A stretch of 64,000 nucleotides of DNA from Asticcacaulis taihuensis (GCF_900100255.1 NZ_FMTS01000002.1:397400-461399), one strand, 5' to 3'; shown: positions 36,002-44,255, counted from the first letter of the stretch. Numbers and translations are program-made. Notes: generated by a model not told the origin, from the letters alone.

Positions 36002-37068
36002 TACGCCAGTTCCACGACCTGGGGGCTAAGCATAGGGCCGACCGTCATCTTGATGGCGCTCCACGACCAACCCACGCCGAAGCCCATCATGACAAGGCTT
36101 TGCGGCCTGTCGAACTTGTCGGCCAGTCTGGCGGCGATGGTCAACGGGATCGAGGCCGAGGAGGTATTGCCATAGGTCTCCATGGCGATCGGCACCTTGT
36201 CTTCCGGCAGGCCCGACTTCTTGCGCAGGTGATTGAGCATGAAAACATTGGCCTGGTGGAACAGGACATAATCGACCTCATCGATCGTTGTATTGGCCGT
36301 TTCCAGTATGCCCTTCACCAGCGGCGGGACATTTTTCAGGGTGAAGTTGAAGACCTCGGTGCCATTCAGGTGCAGGCGCGATTTGCGATACAGTTCCTCT
36401 GCACGTTCAGGGCTGTGCGGATCCTTTGGCGGCAGCAACGGATGCTTCAAACCACCGGCCTCAACCATGATATGCGGGGCGCCGGAACCATCCGTGCCGA
36501 AGACGCCGAACATTTCATCCGCCTTCGGATCAATTTCCAGCGCCGTGGCCGAACCGGCATCGCCAAACAGCGGAATCGTCGACCGATCACCTTCCAGCAG
36601 CTTGGAGGTCGAGACATCGCCCGCCAGTACGAGCGCCCGCGCAGGCCGGCCGGCAACCTTGAGCGTCTGCATCAGCGAGGCGGCCGTCCACAGACCATAG
36701 GCATAGCCCGAACAGCCGAGATTGATATCAAACGCCAGGCACGACCCCAGCCCCAAACGCGATTGCAGGGCACAGGCCGTGGCCGGAATGACGTAATCGG
36801 CGCTCTGCGTCACCATGATCAGGACATCAATGCTGTCACGCGCCCAGCCAAGCTCTTCAATCAGGCCATCGGCCGCCTTCTGGCACAGGTCGGAGGTCAG
36901 GATATCCGGGCGGGCGATGTGGCGCGAGCGCACTCCGATCGAGCCGATCAGGCGTTCGCGTTCGGCTTCATCGGGGATCAGGTTTTCGGCGGCCAGGTCG
37001 CGCGTTTCGGCGGGCACGCAGGCACGAATGCCGCGGATACTGACGCCCTTCATTGTCGCTTCGGTCAT
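36001..37068 (-). CDS. 3-oxoacyl-ACP synthase III-like enzyme (second FabH paralogue)
   Basis: 355 residues from ATG 37068 (MTEATMKGVSIRGIRACVP). Triad Cys119 (DINLGCSGYAYG), His271 (LFHQANVFML), Asn301 (YGNTSSASIP). A longer loop (about 205-235, LLPPKDPHSPERAEELYRKS) distinguishes it from the first paralogue, so substrate choice probably differs. First gene of the nine-gene operon; divergent from the ACP/pseF unit with 135 bp between start codons. Confidence 0.88.
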   Translation of the reverse strand: MTEATMKGVSIRGIRACVPAETRDLAAENLIPDEAERERLIGSIGVRSRHIARPDILTSDLCQKAADGLIEELGWARDSIDVLIMVTQSADYVIPATACALQSRLGLGSCLAFDINLGCSGYAYGLWTAASLMQTLKVAGRPARALVLAGDVSTSKLLEGDRSTIPLFGDAGSATALEIDPKADEMFGVFGTDGSGAPHIMVEAGGLKHPLLPPKDPHSPERAEELYRKSRLHLNGTEVFNFTLKNVPPLVKGILETANTTIDEVDYVLFHQANVFMLNHLRKKSGLPEDKVPIAMETYGNTSSASIPLTIAARLADKFDRPQSLVMMGFGVGWSWSAIKMTVGPMLSPQVVELA

Positions 37069-37156
37069 GGCCGCTTCCTCGGTTACGCAACGCTTATCGA
37101 TGATTCGCCTCAAGCAAACCAATCACAACCCTGCGCATCAAGAATTTAAGGGAATA

Positions 37157-37182
37157 TTGACGGAATCGGGATTTCCTAAAGA
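37157..37182 (+). promoter_or_regulatory. Putative promoter for ACP2-pseF
   Basis: TTGACGG (37157-37163), 11 bp, CCTAAAGA (37175-37182). The first part matches the Caulobacter housekeeping -35 (TTGACGS) exactly, the second is a partial match to GCTANAWC. AGGAG lies 7 bp before the ATG at 37204. Confidence 0.4.
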
Positions 37183-37203
37183 CCAGTATATCAGGAGCAT
37201 GTC

Positions 37204-37425
37204 ATGGATAAGTCCGCCTTCTTCGCCGCCGTCGCCGAAATCCTGGAAGCCGATCCGGCCGGCCTGACCGGCGAAGAACTGATCAGTGATGTCGGCAACT
37301 GGGACAGCCTGTCGGTCATCTCCTTCGTCGCCATGGTGGATTCTGACCTCGACCAGATCGTCGATGGCGAACAGCTCAAGGGCGCGAAAACCCTGAACGA
37401 CCTGGCGGCACTCGTCGGTCTCTAA
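37204..37425 (+). CDS. Acyl carrier protein (pseF operon copy)
   Basis: 73 residues with the phosphopantetheine Ser35 in VGNWDSLSVISFV and a well-placed AGGAG. It is not a duplicate of the other ACP; the two share little beyond the DSL motif. Only 3 bp before pseF, so co-translated with it, and divergent from the operon with both KAS III genes. Confidence 0.86.
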   Translation: MDKSAFFAAVAEILEADPAGLTGEELISDVGNWDSLSVISFVAMVDSDLDQIVDGEQLKGAKTLNDLAALVGL

Positions 37426-37428
37426 GCC

Positions 37429-38112
37429 ATGAAACGGGTCGCCATCATCCCGGCACGCGGTGGCTCGAAACGCATTCCGCGCAAGAACATAAAGCCCTTC
37501 TTCGGCCGGCCGATGATCAGTTATTCGATACGGGCGGCTTTGGATTCCGGCCTGTTCGACAGCGTCGTCGTCTCCACCGATGATGAAGAGATCGCCGATG
37601 TGGCGCGATCCTTCGGCGCCGATATCCCCTTCATGCGTCCGGCTGACCTGGCCAATGATCACGCCGGCACCGGCGCGGTCGTCATTCATGCGCTGGAATG
37701 GTTCCGAAAAAATAGAATTGATTACGATGCCGCCTGCTGCATCTATGCCACCGCGCCCCTGCTCGATCCGGAACGCCTGAAGGAAGGCTGGGAAAAGCTG
37801 CAAGGCAAGCGCTTTGCTTTCAGCGTCACCTCCTTCCCCTTCCCGATCCAGCGCGCCCTGCGCCAGACCACCGATGGCAGCGTCGATATGTTCTGGCCGG
37901 AAAACCTGACCAGGCGCTCGCAGGATCTCGAACCGGCCTATCATGACGCCGCGCAATTCTACTGGGGCTGGACGGACGCCTGGCTGAACGGCGAGATCGC
38001 CTTTTCGCCAATCTCCGCACCGGTCATCCTGCCGCGCACCCAGGTGGTGGATATCGATACGCCGGAAGACTGGGAGGTCGCCGAAGTGACCTATCGGGTT
38101 TTAAAGGGCTAA
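37429..38112 (+). CDS. pseF: Pseudaminic acid cytidylyltransferase
   Basis: Activates pseudaminic acid with CTP, the last cytosolic step before glycosyl transfer. The 227 residues start MKRVAIIPARGGSKRIPRKN, the CMP-sugar synthetase nucleotide loop. VVVSTDDEEIADVA and IYATAPLLDPERL are family blocks, and DIDTPEDWEVAE near the C-terminus provides metal-binding Asp. The ending overlaps the convergent TRIC-type gene by 4 nt. Confidence 0.94.
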   Translation: MKRVAIIPARGGSKRIPRKNIKPFFGRPMISYSIRAALDSGLFDSVVVSTDDEEIADVARSFGADIPFMRPADLANDHAGTGAVVIHALEWFRKNRIDYDAACCIYATAPLLDPERLKEGWEKLQGKRFAFSVTSFPFPIQRALRQTTDGSVDMFWPENLTRRSQDLEPAYHDAAQFYWGWTDAWLNGEIAFSPISAPVILPRTQVVDIDTPEDWEVAEVTYRVLKG

Positions 38113-38771
38113 TACTCCGTCTCGCCTCCACCCTGCGCAAAGCCCGGCAGGCGCAGATTGTATTTGATGGCGCAGGCGCGCAAAGCCACGCCGGCAAAGA
38201 AACCCACCAGCGCCGCCAGCCAGAAATCCGCCCCCATCAGCTTCAGTATGGCAAAGGCCCCGGCACTCAGCAGCGCTGCCGTGACATAGATTTCCCGGCT
38301 CATCAAAAGGTTCGGCTCGCCCGCCAGCACATCGCGGATCACCCCGCCGAAACATGCGGTCAGCACCCCCATGATGACCGCAGAAAAGGGATGGACGCCC
38401 AAGCCCATCGCCTTGGCGGTGCCGACCACCGCATAGGCCGCCAGACCGATGGCATCGAGCCACAGAAGCGCGCGAAACCGCCAGCCGCGTTTGGCAAATA
38501 CCCAGACCGCCACGGCCGCCACCAGACAGGCCATGACATAGCCCGGCCGCTGCACCCAGAAGACCGGCGCACCGATCAGCAGGTCGCGCAGAGTGCCCCC
38601 GCCGACGCCGGTAATGGCGGCAAAGAAACCGAAGGTGACGATATCCTGACGACTGCGCGCCGCCGCCAGCGCGCCCGTCATGGCGAAGACGGCCACGGCG
38701 GCATAATCGAGCCAGAACAGGGCCAGGGAAATCTGGGCGGTCAGGGATGCGGGTGCGGTCAGGGTATCCAT
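38109..38771 (-). CDS. TRIC-type (UPF0126/YicG) cation channel family membrane protein
   Basis: 220 residues, about seven membrane segments in two repeated halves. Each half has a glycine-rich motif: TGVGGGTLRDLLIG (about 54) and ACFGGVIRDVLAGE (about 138). Bacterial TRIC homologues form trimeric potassium-permeable channels; the physiological role in bacteria is unclear. Not functionally linked to the pse genes beside it as far as the sequence shows. Confidence 0.9.
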   Translation of the reverse strand: MDTLTAPASLTAQISLALFWLDYAAVAVFAMTGALAAARSRQDIVTFGFFAAITGVGGGTLRDLLIGAPVFWVQRPGYVMACLVAAVAVWVFAKRGWRFRALLWLDAIGLAAYAVVGTAKAMGLGVHPFSAVIMGVLTACFGGVIRDVLAGEPNLLMSREIYVTAALLSAGAFAILKLMGADFWLAALVGFFAGVALRACAIKYNLRLPGFAQGGGETEY

Positions 38772-38790
38772 GACCGCGCCATATCACATC

Positions 38791-39336
38791 TTACCAGTGA
38801 CGCCCATAGTAGGGACGGCCGCGATAATGGTGATATCCGTAGCCATAGCCGGGACTACTGGAGAAAAAGACGGTGACATAGCCGCGCGGTGGCGGCGGTG
38901 GGGCGTAATAGCCGCCGTCATCATAGCTGTAATACGCATCCTGATAGCACGGCACGCTGTCCGAACCCACGGCATTTCCGAGCATTCCGCCGACCAGGGC
39001 ACCGCCGATCGTATTGCCGCCCCGGTTCCAGCGGTTGGACAGGCCATTGCCGACCACCCCGCCCAGAACGGCGCCGACTATGGTGCCGGTGGCACGGGCG
39101 CTGGCCTGACGCTGATAGCAATAGCCCACGGGCTCACGGCCCGCGCGCACCGGCGCGGGATATCCGCTATCGCGCGCCTGATCGGCGCGGCCTTGCTCAT
39201 AGGCGCGGCGCAGTTCCTGCTGGCTGTAGGGCCGCAGAGTGTCGCCTTGCGTATCATTTGTTTGCGCCAAAACCGGCTGGGCCAGCATCAGGGCCGCGCC
39301 CGCAATCAGGCAGGTGTTTGTGATCAGGGGTTTCAT
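38791..39336 (-). CDS. Glycine-zipper outer-membrane-type protein
   Basis: 181 residues with a cleavable signal peptide (about 1-24, ending VLAQ). A charged helix follows (about 36-56), then a glycine-zipper segment GTIVGAVLGGVVGNGL...IGGALVGGMLGNAVG (about 84-124). The tail is rich in Tyr, Pro and Gly (DDGGYYAPPPPPRGY, YGYGYHHYRGRPYYGRHW). Related to glycine-zipper 2TM-domain envelope proteins of unknown function. Confidence 0.8.
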   Translation of the reverse strand: MKPLITNTCLIAGAALMLAQPVLAQTNDTQGDTLRPYSQQELRRAYEQGRADQARDSGYPAPVRAGREPVGYCYQRQASARATGTIVGAVLGGVVGNGLSNRWNRGGNTIGGALVGGMLGNAVGSDSVPCYQDAYYSYDDGGYYAPPPPPRGYVTVFFSSSPGYGYGYHHYRGRPYYGRHW

Positions 39337-39456
39337 CTACGCTTTACTCCGCTCTGTCGGTTTTTACTTACCTCAAAATTATGTTCGGTGCATGGCCAAA
39401 AGCTTGACCGCATGACCCCAGAGGTTCAAGCCTGCGTGTAGCCAAGGAGCGCGAAA

Positions 39457-40299
39457 ATGTCCGAAATGAAACCCGTCATCGCCCTGCACAGCGCCTATCG
39501 TGACGATATCGGCGACCTGGTGACGCGCCGCCCGGTGCCTTCGCGGCGACTGAACAATATCGGCGCCTTTCTCTTTCTCAATCACCACGGCCCGCAGATC
39601 TATGCGCCGAATAATCGCGGCCTGCCTTTTGGCCCGCATCCACATCGCGGTTTCGAGACCGTGACCTTCATTCTGGAAGGCGATCTGGCGCACCGCGATA
39701 CCGGCGGCCATGAAAGCATCATCCATGCCGGCGGCGTACAGTGGATGACCGCCGGCAGCGGATTGGTGCATGAAGAGGTCTCGCCCGAAGCCTTCAAGCG
39801 CTCAGGCGGACCGATGGAGATTTTGCAACTCTGGGTCAATCTGCCGGCGCGGCTGAAAATGACCGCGCCGCGCTATACCGGCGTGCAGAAGCGCGAAATC
39901 CCGACCAGTGAAGCCGAGGGCGTGATCCTGAACCTGATCTCCGGCCACTGGCGCGGGCTGGATGGGCCGATTGACTCGCTTACCGGTGTTTTTATGTCAA
40001 CGCTTCAGATGAAAGCCGGCGGCCGGATCAGCTTTGATGGCCTCGAAGGCCGCGATGTGTTTCTATATGTCGTGCGCGGCGATCTGGCGGTCAATGGCGC
40101 CGATGTGCCGCACTGGAATCTGGTCGAGTTCGGCAATGGCGGGCTAATCGATATCGAGGCGGTGAAGGACAGCGTGGTGCTGTTTGGCCATGCCCAGCCG
40201 ATCAATGAACCGATCGTGGCGCATGGTCCATTCGTGATGAATACGGTGCAGGAAATCCACCAGGCCTATGCCGATTATAAGGCGGGGAAGTTTGGATGA
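39457..40299 (+). CDS. Pirin-family bicupin protein
   Basis: 280 residues. The N-terminal cupin has the pirin metal site HPHRGFETVTFIL and IHAGGVQWMTAGSGLVHEE, with three His and one Glu as likely iron ligands. The C-terminal cupin half is the usual degenerate one. Some pirins are quercetinases, others redox or transcription cofactors; the role here is open. GGAG lies 6-9 bp upstream of the start. Confidence 0.92.
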   Translation: MSEMKPVIALHSAYRDDIGDLVTRRPVPSRRLNNIGAFLFLNHHGPQIYAPNNRGLPFGPHPHRGFETVTFILEGDLAHRDTGGHESIIHAGGVQWMTAGSGLVHEEVSPEAFKRSGGPMEILQLWVNLPARLKMTAPRYTGVQKREIPTSEAEGVILNLISGHWRGLDGPIDSLTGVFMSTLQMKAGGRISFDGLEGRDVFLYVVRGDLAVNGADVPHWNLVEFGNGGLIDIEAVKDSVVLFGHAQPINEPIVAHGPFVMNTVQEIHQAYADYKAGKFG

Positions 40300-40514
40300 A
40301 GAATAAAGCGCTGTCAGAGGATATCAGCCGCAGACTGCTTGAGGTTTCAAGGCAGTTGAATGAGTCGATTTTCGCGGCTCAAGGACAATGCAGCGACGAG
40401 GAATTCAATGATTATCGACGGCATATCGGCATGTTGATGGGTAACCTGTATGCCGATATTCTCAGGCCACTTTGGCAAGAACATCCGGACCTGAAGCCGT
40501 CTGAGATGGAATAA
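40296..40514 (+). CDS. Hypothetical 72-residue protein
   Basis: Overlaps the pirin stop by 4 nt (ATGA), so translationally coupled. Predicted helical and polar (ISRRLLEVSRQLNESIFAAQ, DYRRHIGMLMGNLYADILRP), no signal peptide or known motif. An intergenic palindromic element starts right after its stop. Confidence 0.6.
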   Translation: MKNKALSEDISRRLLEVSRQLNESIFAAQGQCSDEEFNDYRRHIGMLMGNLYADILRPLWQEHPDLKPSEME

Positions 40515-40516
40515 CC

Positions 40517-40692
40517 CTCCTCCTTGGCGAAGCTGGAGAGGTGGCATCCAACGTAGCAAGATGACGGAGGGGCGCGGTGCAGAAATTGAAGCAGGGGCAT
40601 TGTGGCAGGGTATGGCGCAACGCCCCTCCGTCAGCGACACCAGCCCGTTGGGCTTCGCGCTGACACCTCCCCATCGCAAGCGATAGGGAGGA
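40517..40692. repeat. Palindromic intergenic element, copy A
   Basis: Bounded by CCTCCTCC and GGGAGGAG. Inside are GGAGAGGTGGC, TGACGGAGGGGCG, CGCCCCTCCGTCAGCGACAC and GCGCTGACACCTCCCC in mirrored order, so the whole element can fold back on itself. Same order and orientation as copy B. Lies between the 72-residue gene and the 3' end of pseI. Confidence 0.85.
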
Positions 40693-40694
40693 GT

Positions 40695-41744
40695 TTAACC
40701 AATCATATCCATTGCCAGAGGTTCACCCCGCGTAATATCGCGGCTGGCGGTCTTGCCCAGCACATGCCACAGGCGCGAGGGCGGCAGGCCCAGACCCGGA
40801 CGGATCGAGCGGATATTGTCATTCGTCAGCACTTCGCCGGCCTTGATATCCTTCACCACATAGAGCGAGCGGCGGAAGGTCTTCGAGCCCTGTTCGGTGC
40901 CGAGGGTCTCGTAATGGACGCGGCCAAGCGCCTTCCAGGCATCCTTACAATCGCGCACCAGGGCGGTGAATTCCGCCGGTTCCAGCGAGAAGCCGGAATC
41001 CGGTCCGCCATCGGCGCGGGCAAGTGTAAAATGCTTTTCGATCACTGAGCCACCGAGCGCTACCGAGGCGACGCTGGCAGCCGTACCGAAGGTATGATCG
41101 GATAGACCGGACACGCACCCGAACTTGGCACCGAGGTCGGGAACCGTGCGGACATTGGCGTCGGCGATATTGGCCGGGTACTCCGAGACACAGTGAAGGA
41201 GTATGATTTCGCCCGAACCGAACTTGCGCGCCGTCTGCACCGCCGCGTCGATCTCGGCGGCATTGGCCATACCGGTGGACATGATCATCGGCTTGCCCTG
41301 CTGCGCCACATAGGCCACCAGCGGCAGGTCCACCAGTTCGAACGAGGCGATCTTGTAGGCCGGTGCATTAAGGCTTTCCAGCAGGTCCACCGCCGTATTA
41401 TCGAACGGCGAGGAAAACAGCGTCACGCCGCGCGCTTTCGCCCGCTCGAACAGCGCCGGATGCCAGTCCCACGGCGTATGCGCTTCCTGGTAGAGATCAT
41501 AGAGCGAATAGCCGTCCCACAGCCCGCCCTTGAGCTGGAATTCCGGCCGGTCGGATTTCATCGTGATGGTGTCGGCCGTGTAGGTCTGGAGCTTGATCGC
41601 GTCGCAACCGGTATCGGCAGCGGCATCGATCATTTTCAGTGCGCGATCGAGTGAGCCGTTATGATTACCCGACAGCTCGCAGATAATATAGGGCTCATGA
41701 TCGGCGCCGATCTTGCGGCCGGCAATTGTGACTTCAAGGGTCAT
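40695..41744 (-). CDS. pseI: Pseudaminic acid synthase
   Basis: 349 residues. NeuB-type TIM barrel that condenses 6-deoxy-AltdiNAc with phosphoenolpyruvate. ICELSGNHNGSLDRAL and IKLQTYTADTIT near the N-terminus, STGMANAAEID and VIEKHFTLARADGGPDSGFS hold substrate and metal residues. A C-terminal antifreeze-like SAF domain (about 285-349, AGEVLTNDNIRSIRPGLG) closes the site in the dimer. Overlaps pseC by 4 nt. Confidence 0.94.
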   Translation of the reverse strand: MTLEVTIAGRKIGADHEPYIICELSGNHNGSLDRALKMIDAAADTGCDAIKLQTYTADTITMKSDRPEFQLKGGLWDGYSLYDLYQEAHTPWDWHPALFERAKARGVTLFSSPFDNTAVDLLESLNAPAYKIASFELVDLPLVAYVAQQGKPMIMSTGMANAAEIDAAVQTARKFGSGEIILLHCVSEYPANIADANVRTVPDLGAKFGCVSGLSDHTFGTAASVASVALGGSVIEKHFTLARADGGPDSGFSLEPAEFTALVRDCKDAWKALGRVHYETLGTEQGSKTFRRSLYVVKDIKAGEVLTNDNIRSIRPGLGLPPSRLWHVLGKTASRDITRGEPLAMDMIG

Positions 41745-42925
41745 AACACTTCACTTAAGGCTTGAATGACCCGTGCGGGGTCGTCATCCGCCATATCAGC
41801 ATAGAGCGGTAAAGAGAGTGTGTTCTGGTAGAAGCGATCGGCGCCCGGCAGGTCGCGCTGCGCCAGGGCGCGGGTCTGCCAGTACGGCTGGCGATGCACC
41901 GGCGCATAGTGGACCTGCGTACCGATACCGCGCTCGCGCAAACCGGCCATGACGGTAGTGCGGGTCGTACCGAGCGCAGCAAAATCGATATTCACAGCAA
42001 ACAGGTGGAAAACAGTGTCATGTTCCGAACACTTCCAGTTTACCGGAATATTAGTCACCGCCAGCGCCGCCTGATAGGCCGCCACCAGCGCCTTTCGCCG
42101 GGCAGCAAATTCCGGCAGGCGCTTCAGTTGTGACAGGCCCAGCGCGCAATTAATATCCGGCAGGCGGTAATTATAGCCCAGGCAATGCTGCTCATAGACC
42201 CACGGCCCGGTGTCGCCCTCGCCATCATAATGCAGGCCAACAAAATGCGCCGGATCGCGTTCAATTCCGTGTGAGCGTAAGGCCCGCAGCCGCCGCGCCA
42301 GTGCCAGATCATTGGTGGTGATCGCCCCGCCCTCGCCCGTGGTCAGGGTCTTGACCGGGTGGAAGGAAAAACAGGCGGCGGTCGAGCTTTGGCACGAGCC
42401 GACCGGCCCCTGCGGCCCCACCGTGCCAATGGCGTGACAGGCATCTTCGATCACGAAGGAGCCGTGCTCCTCGCATACTTCCCGAATATGTGAAAGATCA
42501 ACCGGCCGGCCGGCATAATGCACGGGAATGACGCCGCCCAGACGATAGCCGTGATAGTCACGCTCCAGAATCTTCAGCGCGTCATCGAAGGTCTCATCGG
42601 TCATCAGGCCGGTGATCGGATCAACGTCGGCGAAGATCACCGGCGCCCCGCAATAGGCGACGCAATTGGCCGAGGCGGCAAAGGTAATGGCCGGTACGAT
42701 AACAGCGCAACGCGGCGACAGTTCCTCGCTCATCACGGCCAGATGCAAGGCCGCCGTGCCATTGGCAACCACCACGGCTTCCTTCGCCCCCACTGTTTCG
42801 GCCAGGGCGGTTTCAAAGCGCTCGACCATCGGGCCGGTGGTCAGGAAATCGGATCGCAGGGTCTCGACCACGGCCGCGATATCGGCCTCGCTGATCGACT
42901 GGCGGCCGTAGGGGAGAAATTTCAA
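41741..42925 (-). CDS. pseC: UDP-4-amino-4,6-dideoxy-N-acetyl-beta-L-altrosamine transaminase
   Basis: 394 residues. I chose TTG 42925 (giving MKFLPYGRQSISEADI) because GGGGAGG lies 5 bp upstream and the longer frame back to 42979 only translates the intergenic repeat. PLP enzyme with VANGTAALHLAV, IEDACHAIG, and the Schiff-base Lys in FSFHPVKTLTTGEGG. It aminates C4 of the 4-keto sugar made by PseB. Its Shine-Dalgarno sequence is part of palindromic element B. Confidence 0.92.
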   Translation of the reverse strand: MKFLPYGRQSISEADIAAVVETLRSDFLTTGPMVERFETALAETVGAKEAVVVANGTAALHLAVMSEELSPRCAVIVPAITFAASANCVAYCGAPVIFADVDPITGLMTDETFDDALKILERDYHGYRLGGVIPVHYAGRPVDLSHIREVCEEHGSFVIEDACHAIGTVGPQGPVGSCQSSTAACFSFHPVKTLTTGEGGAITTNDLALARRLRALRSHGIERDPAHFVGLHYDGEGDTGPWVYEQHCLGYNYRLPDINCALGLSQLKRLPEFAARRKALVAAYQAALAVTNIPVNWKCSEHDTVFHLFAVNIDFAALGTTRTTVMAGLRERGIGTQVHYAPVHRQPYWQTRALAQRDLPGADRFYQNTLSLPLYADMADDDPARVIQALSEVL

Positions 42926-42929
42926 TTTA

Positions 42930-43104
42930 TCCTCCCCTGCGCAAGCGGGAAGCTTCGTTCCGTGGGAGGTGTCGAGCAACGCGCGGACCGCAGGTCGCAG
43001 CGCGTCAAGACGGAGGGAGCGCCGCCCGTTATGCCCCCTCCGTCAGCGACACCGGCTCTGCGAGCCTCGCGCTGACACCTCCCCCGCTTCGCAAGGGAGG
43101 AGAA
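42930..43104. repeat. Palindromic intergenic element, copy B
   Basis: Runs from TCCTCCCCTGCGCAAGCGGG to GCTTCGCAAGGGAGGA. Blocks shared with copies A and C: GGAAGCTTCGTTCCG, GGGAGGTGTCGAGCAA, GCGTCAAGACGGAGGG, CCCCCTCCGTCAGCGACACC, GCGCTGACACCTCCC. It separates pseB from pseC, and its left end, read on the minus strand, is the pseC ribosome-binding site. Confidence 0.88.
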
Positions 43105-43118
43105 AATGGGGCTAACCC

Positions 43119-44171
43119 TCATGTCAGATAAGCCTTCATCATAGCCTTGATGCCGTCCGCGTCCAGACGCTCTTCGTTGTTATCCGAGGCATAGGAAAAG
43201 CCTTCTGGCACCTTCTTTATGCCGCGCACCTTGGCGAAACTCTTGCGGGTATATTCGGCAAATTCCGGTTCGATGACGTAGCGGTCGTCCAGTTCAAAGG
43301 TCGAACGGGCATCATCGGCCGAGATCATCATCTCGTGCAGCTTCTCGCCGGGCCGGATGCCAATAACCGCCTGCTTCGCTTTCGGCGCCATGGCGGTCGC
43401 CAGGTCGGTGACAAGCGTCGCCGGAATCTTCGGCACGAAAATCTCGCCGCCTTGCGTCAGTTCCATGCAGGAAAGCACAAAGGCCACGCCCTGATCGAGC
43501 GAAATCCAGAAACGGGTCATGCGCGGATCGGTGATCGGCAGTTCGGTCGCGCCCTTTTCCAGCAGGCGCCTGAAAAACGGCACCACGGAGCCGCGCGAAC
43601 CAACGACATTGCCATAGCGCACCACGCAGAAACGCGTGCCGATATCGCCGGACATGTTGTTGGCGGCGACGAAGATCTTGTCGGACGCCAGCTTGGTGGC
43701 GCCGTAGAGATTGATCGGCGAACACGCCTTATCGGTCGAAAGTGCCACCACCTGCCTGACGTGCGTGGCGAAGGCGGCGGCCACGACGTTTTCCGCGCCG
43801 TTGATATTGGTGGCAATACATTCGGACGGGTTATATTCGGCTGCCGGCACCTGTTTCAGCGCAGCAGCATGGATGACGATATCAACGCCGCGGAAGGCCA
43901 TGACCAGGCGCTCGCGGTCGCGTACATCGCCCAGGAAGAAACGCAGTTTGGAGAGTTGCAGCCGATCGAAGCGCTCCTCCAGCTCGTTTTTCATCTCATA
44001 TTGCTTGAGTTCATCACGCGACAGGATGATGACCTTGCGCGGATCATACTGCTCCAGCAGCGCCTGCACCATGCGGCGGCCGAACGAGCCGGTGCCGCCG
44101 GTAATCAGCACGACCTTGTTCTTGACCGGATCGGTCTGTGGCGAGAAATCACGATGAATAAGGTCGGTCAT
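43119..44171 (-). CDS. pseB: UDP-N-acetylglucosamine 4,6-dehydratase (inverting)
   Basis: First enzyme of the pathway, a 350-residue extended SDR that dehydrates and inverts C5 of UDP-GlcNAc. VLITGGTGSFGRRMVQ is the NADP loop, LGDVRDRERL the adenine contact, STDKA and YGATKLASDK hold catalytic Lys and Tyr, and GIRPGEKLHEMMIS is the C-terminal substrate motif. An in-frame length typical of FlaA1/PseB. A CtrA-type box lies 64 bp upstream. Confidence 0.95.
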   Translation of the reverse strand: MTDLIHRDFSPQTDPVKNKVVLITGGTGSFGRRMVQALLEQYDPRKVIILSRDELKQYEMKNELEERFDRLQLSKLRFFLGDVRDRERLVMAFRGVDIVIHAAALKQVPAAEYNPSECIATNINGAENVVAAAFATHVRQVVALSTDKACSPINLYGATKLASDKIFVAANNMSGDIGTRFCVVRYGNVVGSRGSVVPFFRRLLEKGATELPITDPRMTRFWISLDQGVAFVLSCMELTQGGEIFVPKIPATLVTDLATAMAPKAKQAVIGIRPGEKLHEMMISADDARSTFELDDRYVIEPEFAEYTRKSFAKVRGIKKVPEGFSYASDNNEERLDADGIKAMMKAYLT

Positions 44172-44234
44172 GCAGCCCTGCGATTGGTAATCCGGACACT
44201 ACCCGTCCGTGGCCCGCATGGTGCCCTGCCCCGG

Positions 44235-44250
44235 TTAAAGGGGCGTTAAC
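44235..44250 (-). promoter_or_regulatory. CtrA-type box upstream of pseB
   Basis: TTAAAGGGGCGTTAAC is a perfect TTAA-N7-TTAAC, 64 bp before the pseB start. A further TTAAC half-site follows at 44256 with 6-bp spacing. CtrA drives early flagellar genes in Caulobacter, which would fit flagellin glycosylation; binding is inferred. Confidence 0.55.
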
Positions 44251-44255
44251 CCAGG

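Noticed and set aside
42926-42979. N-terminal extension of PseC to ATG-like start at 42979
   Set aside because: The extra 18 codons translate the palindromic element and do not resemble PseC N-termini; TTG 42925 has a good ribosome-binding site.
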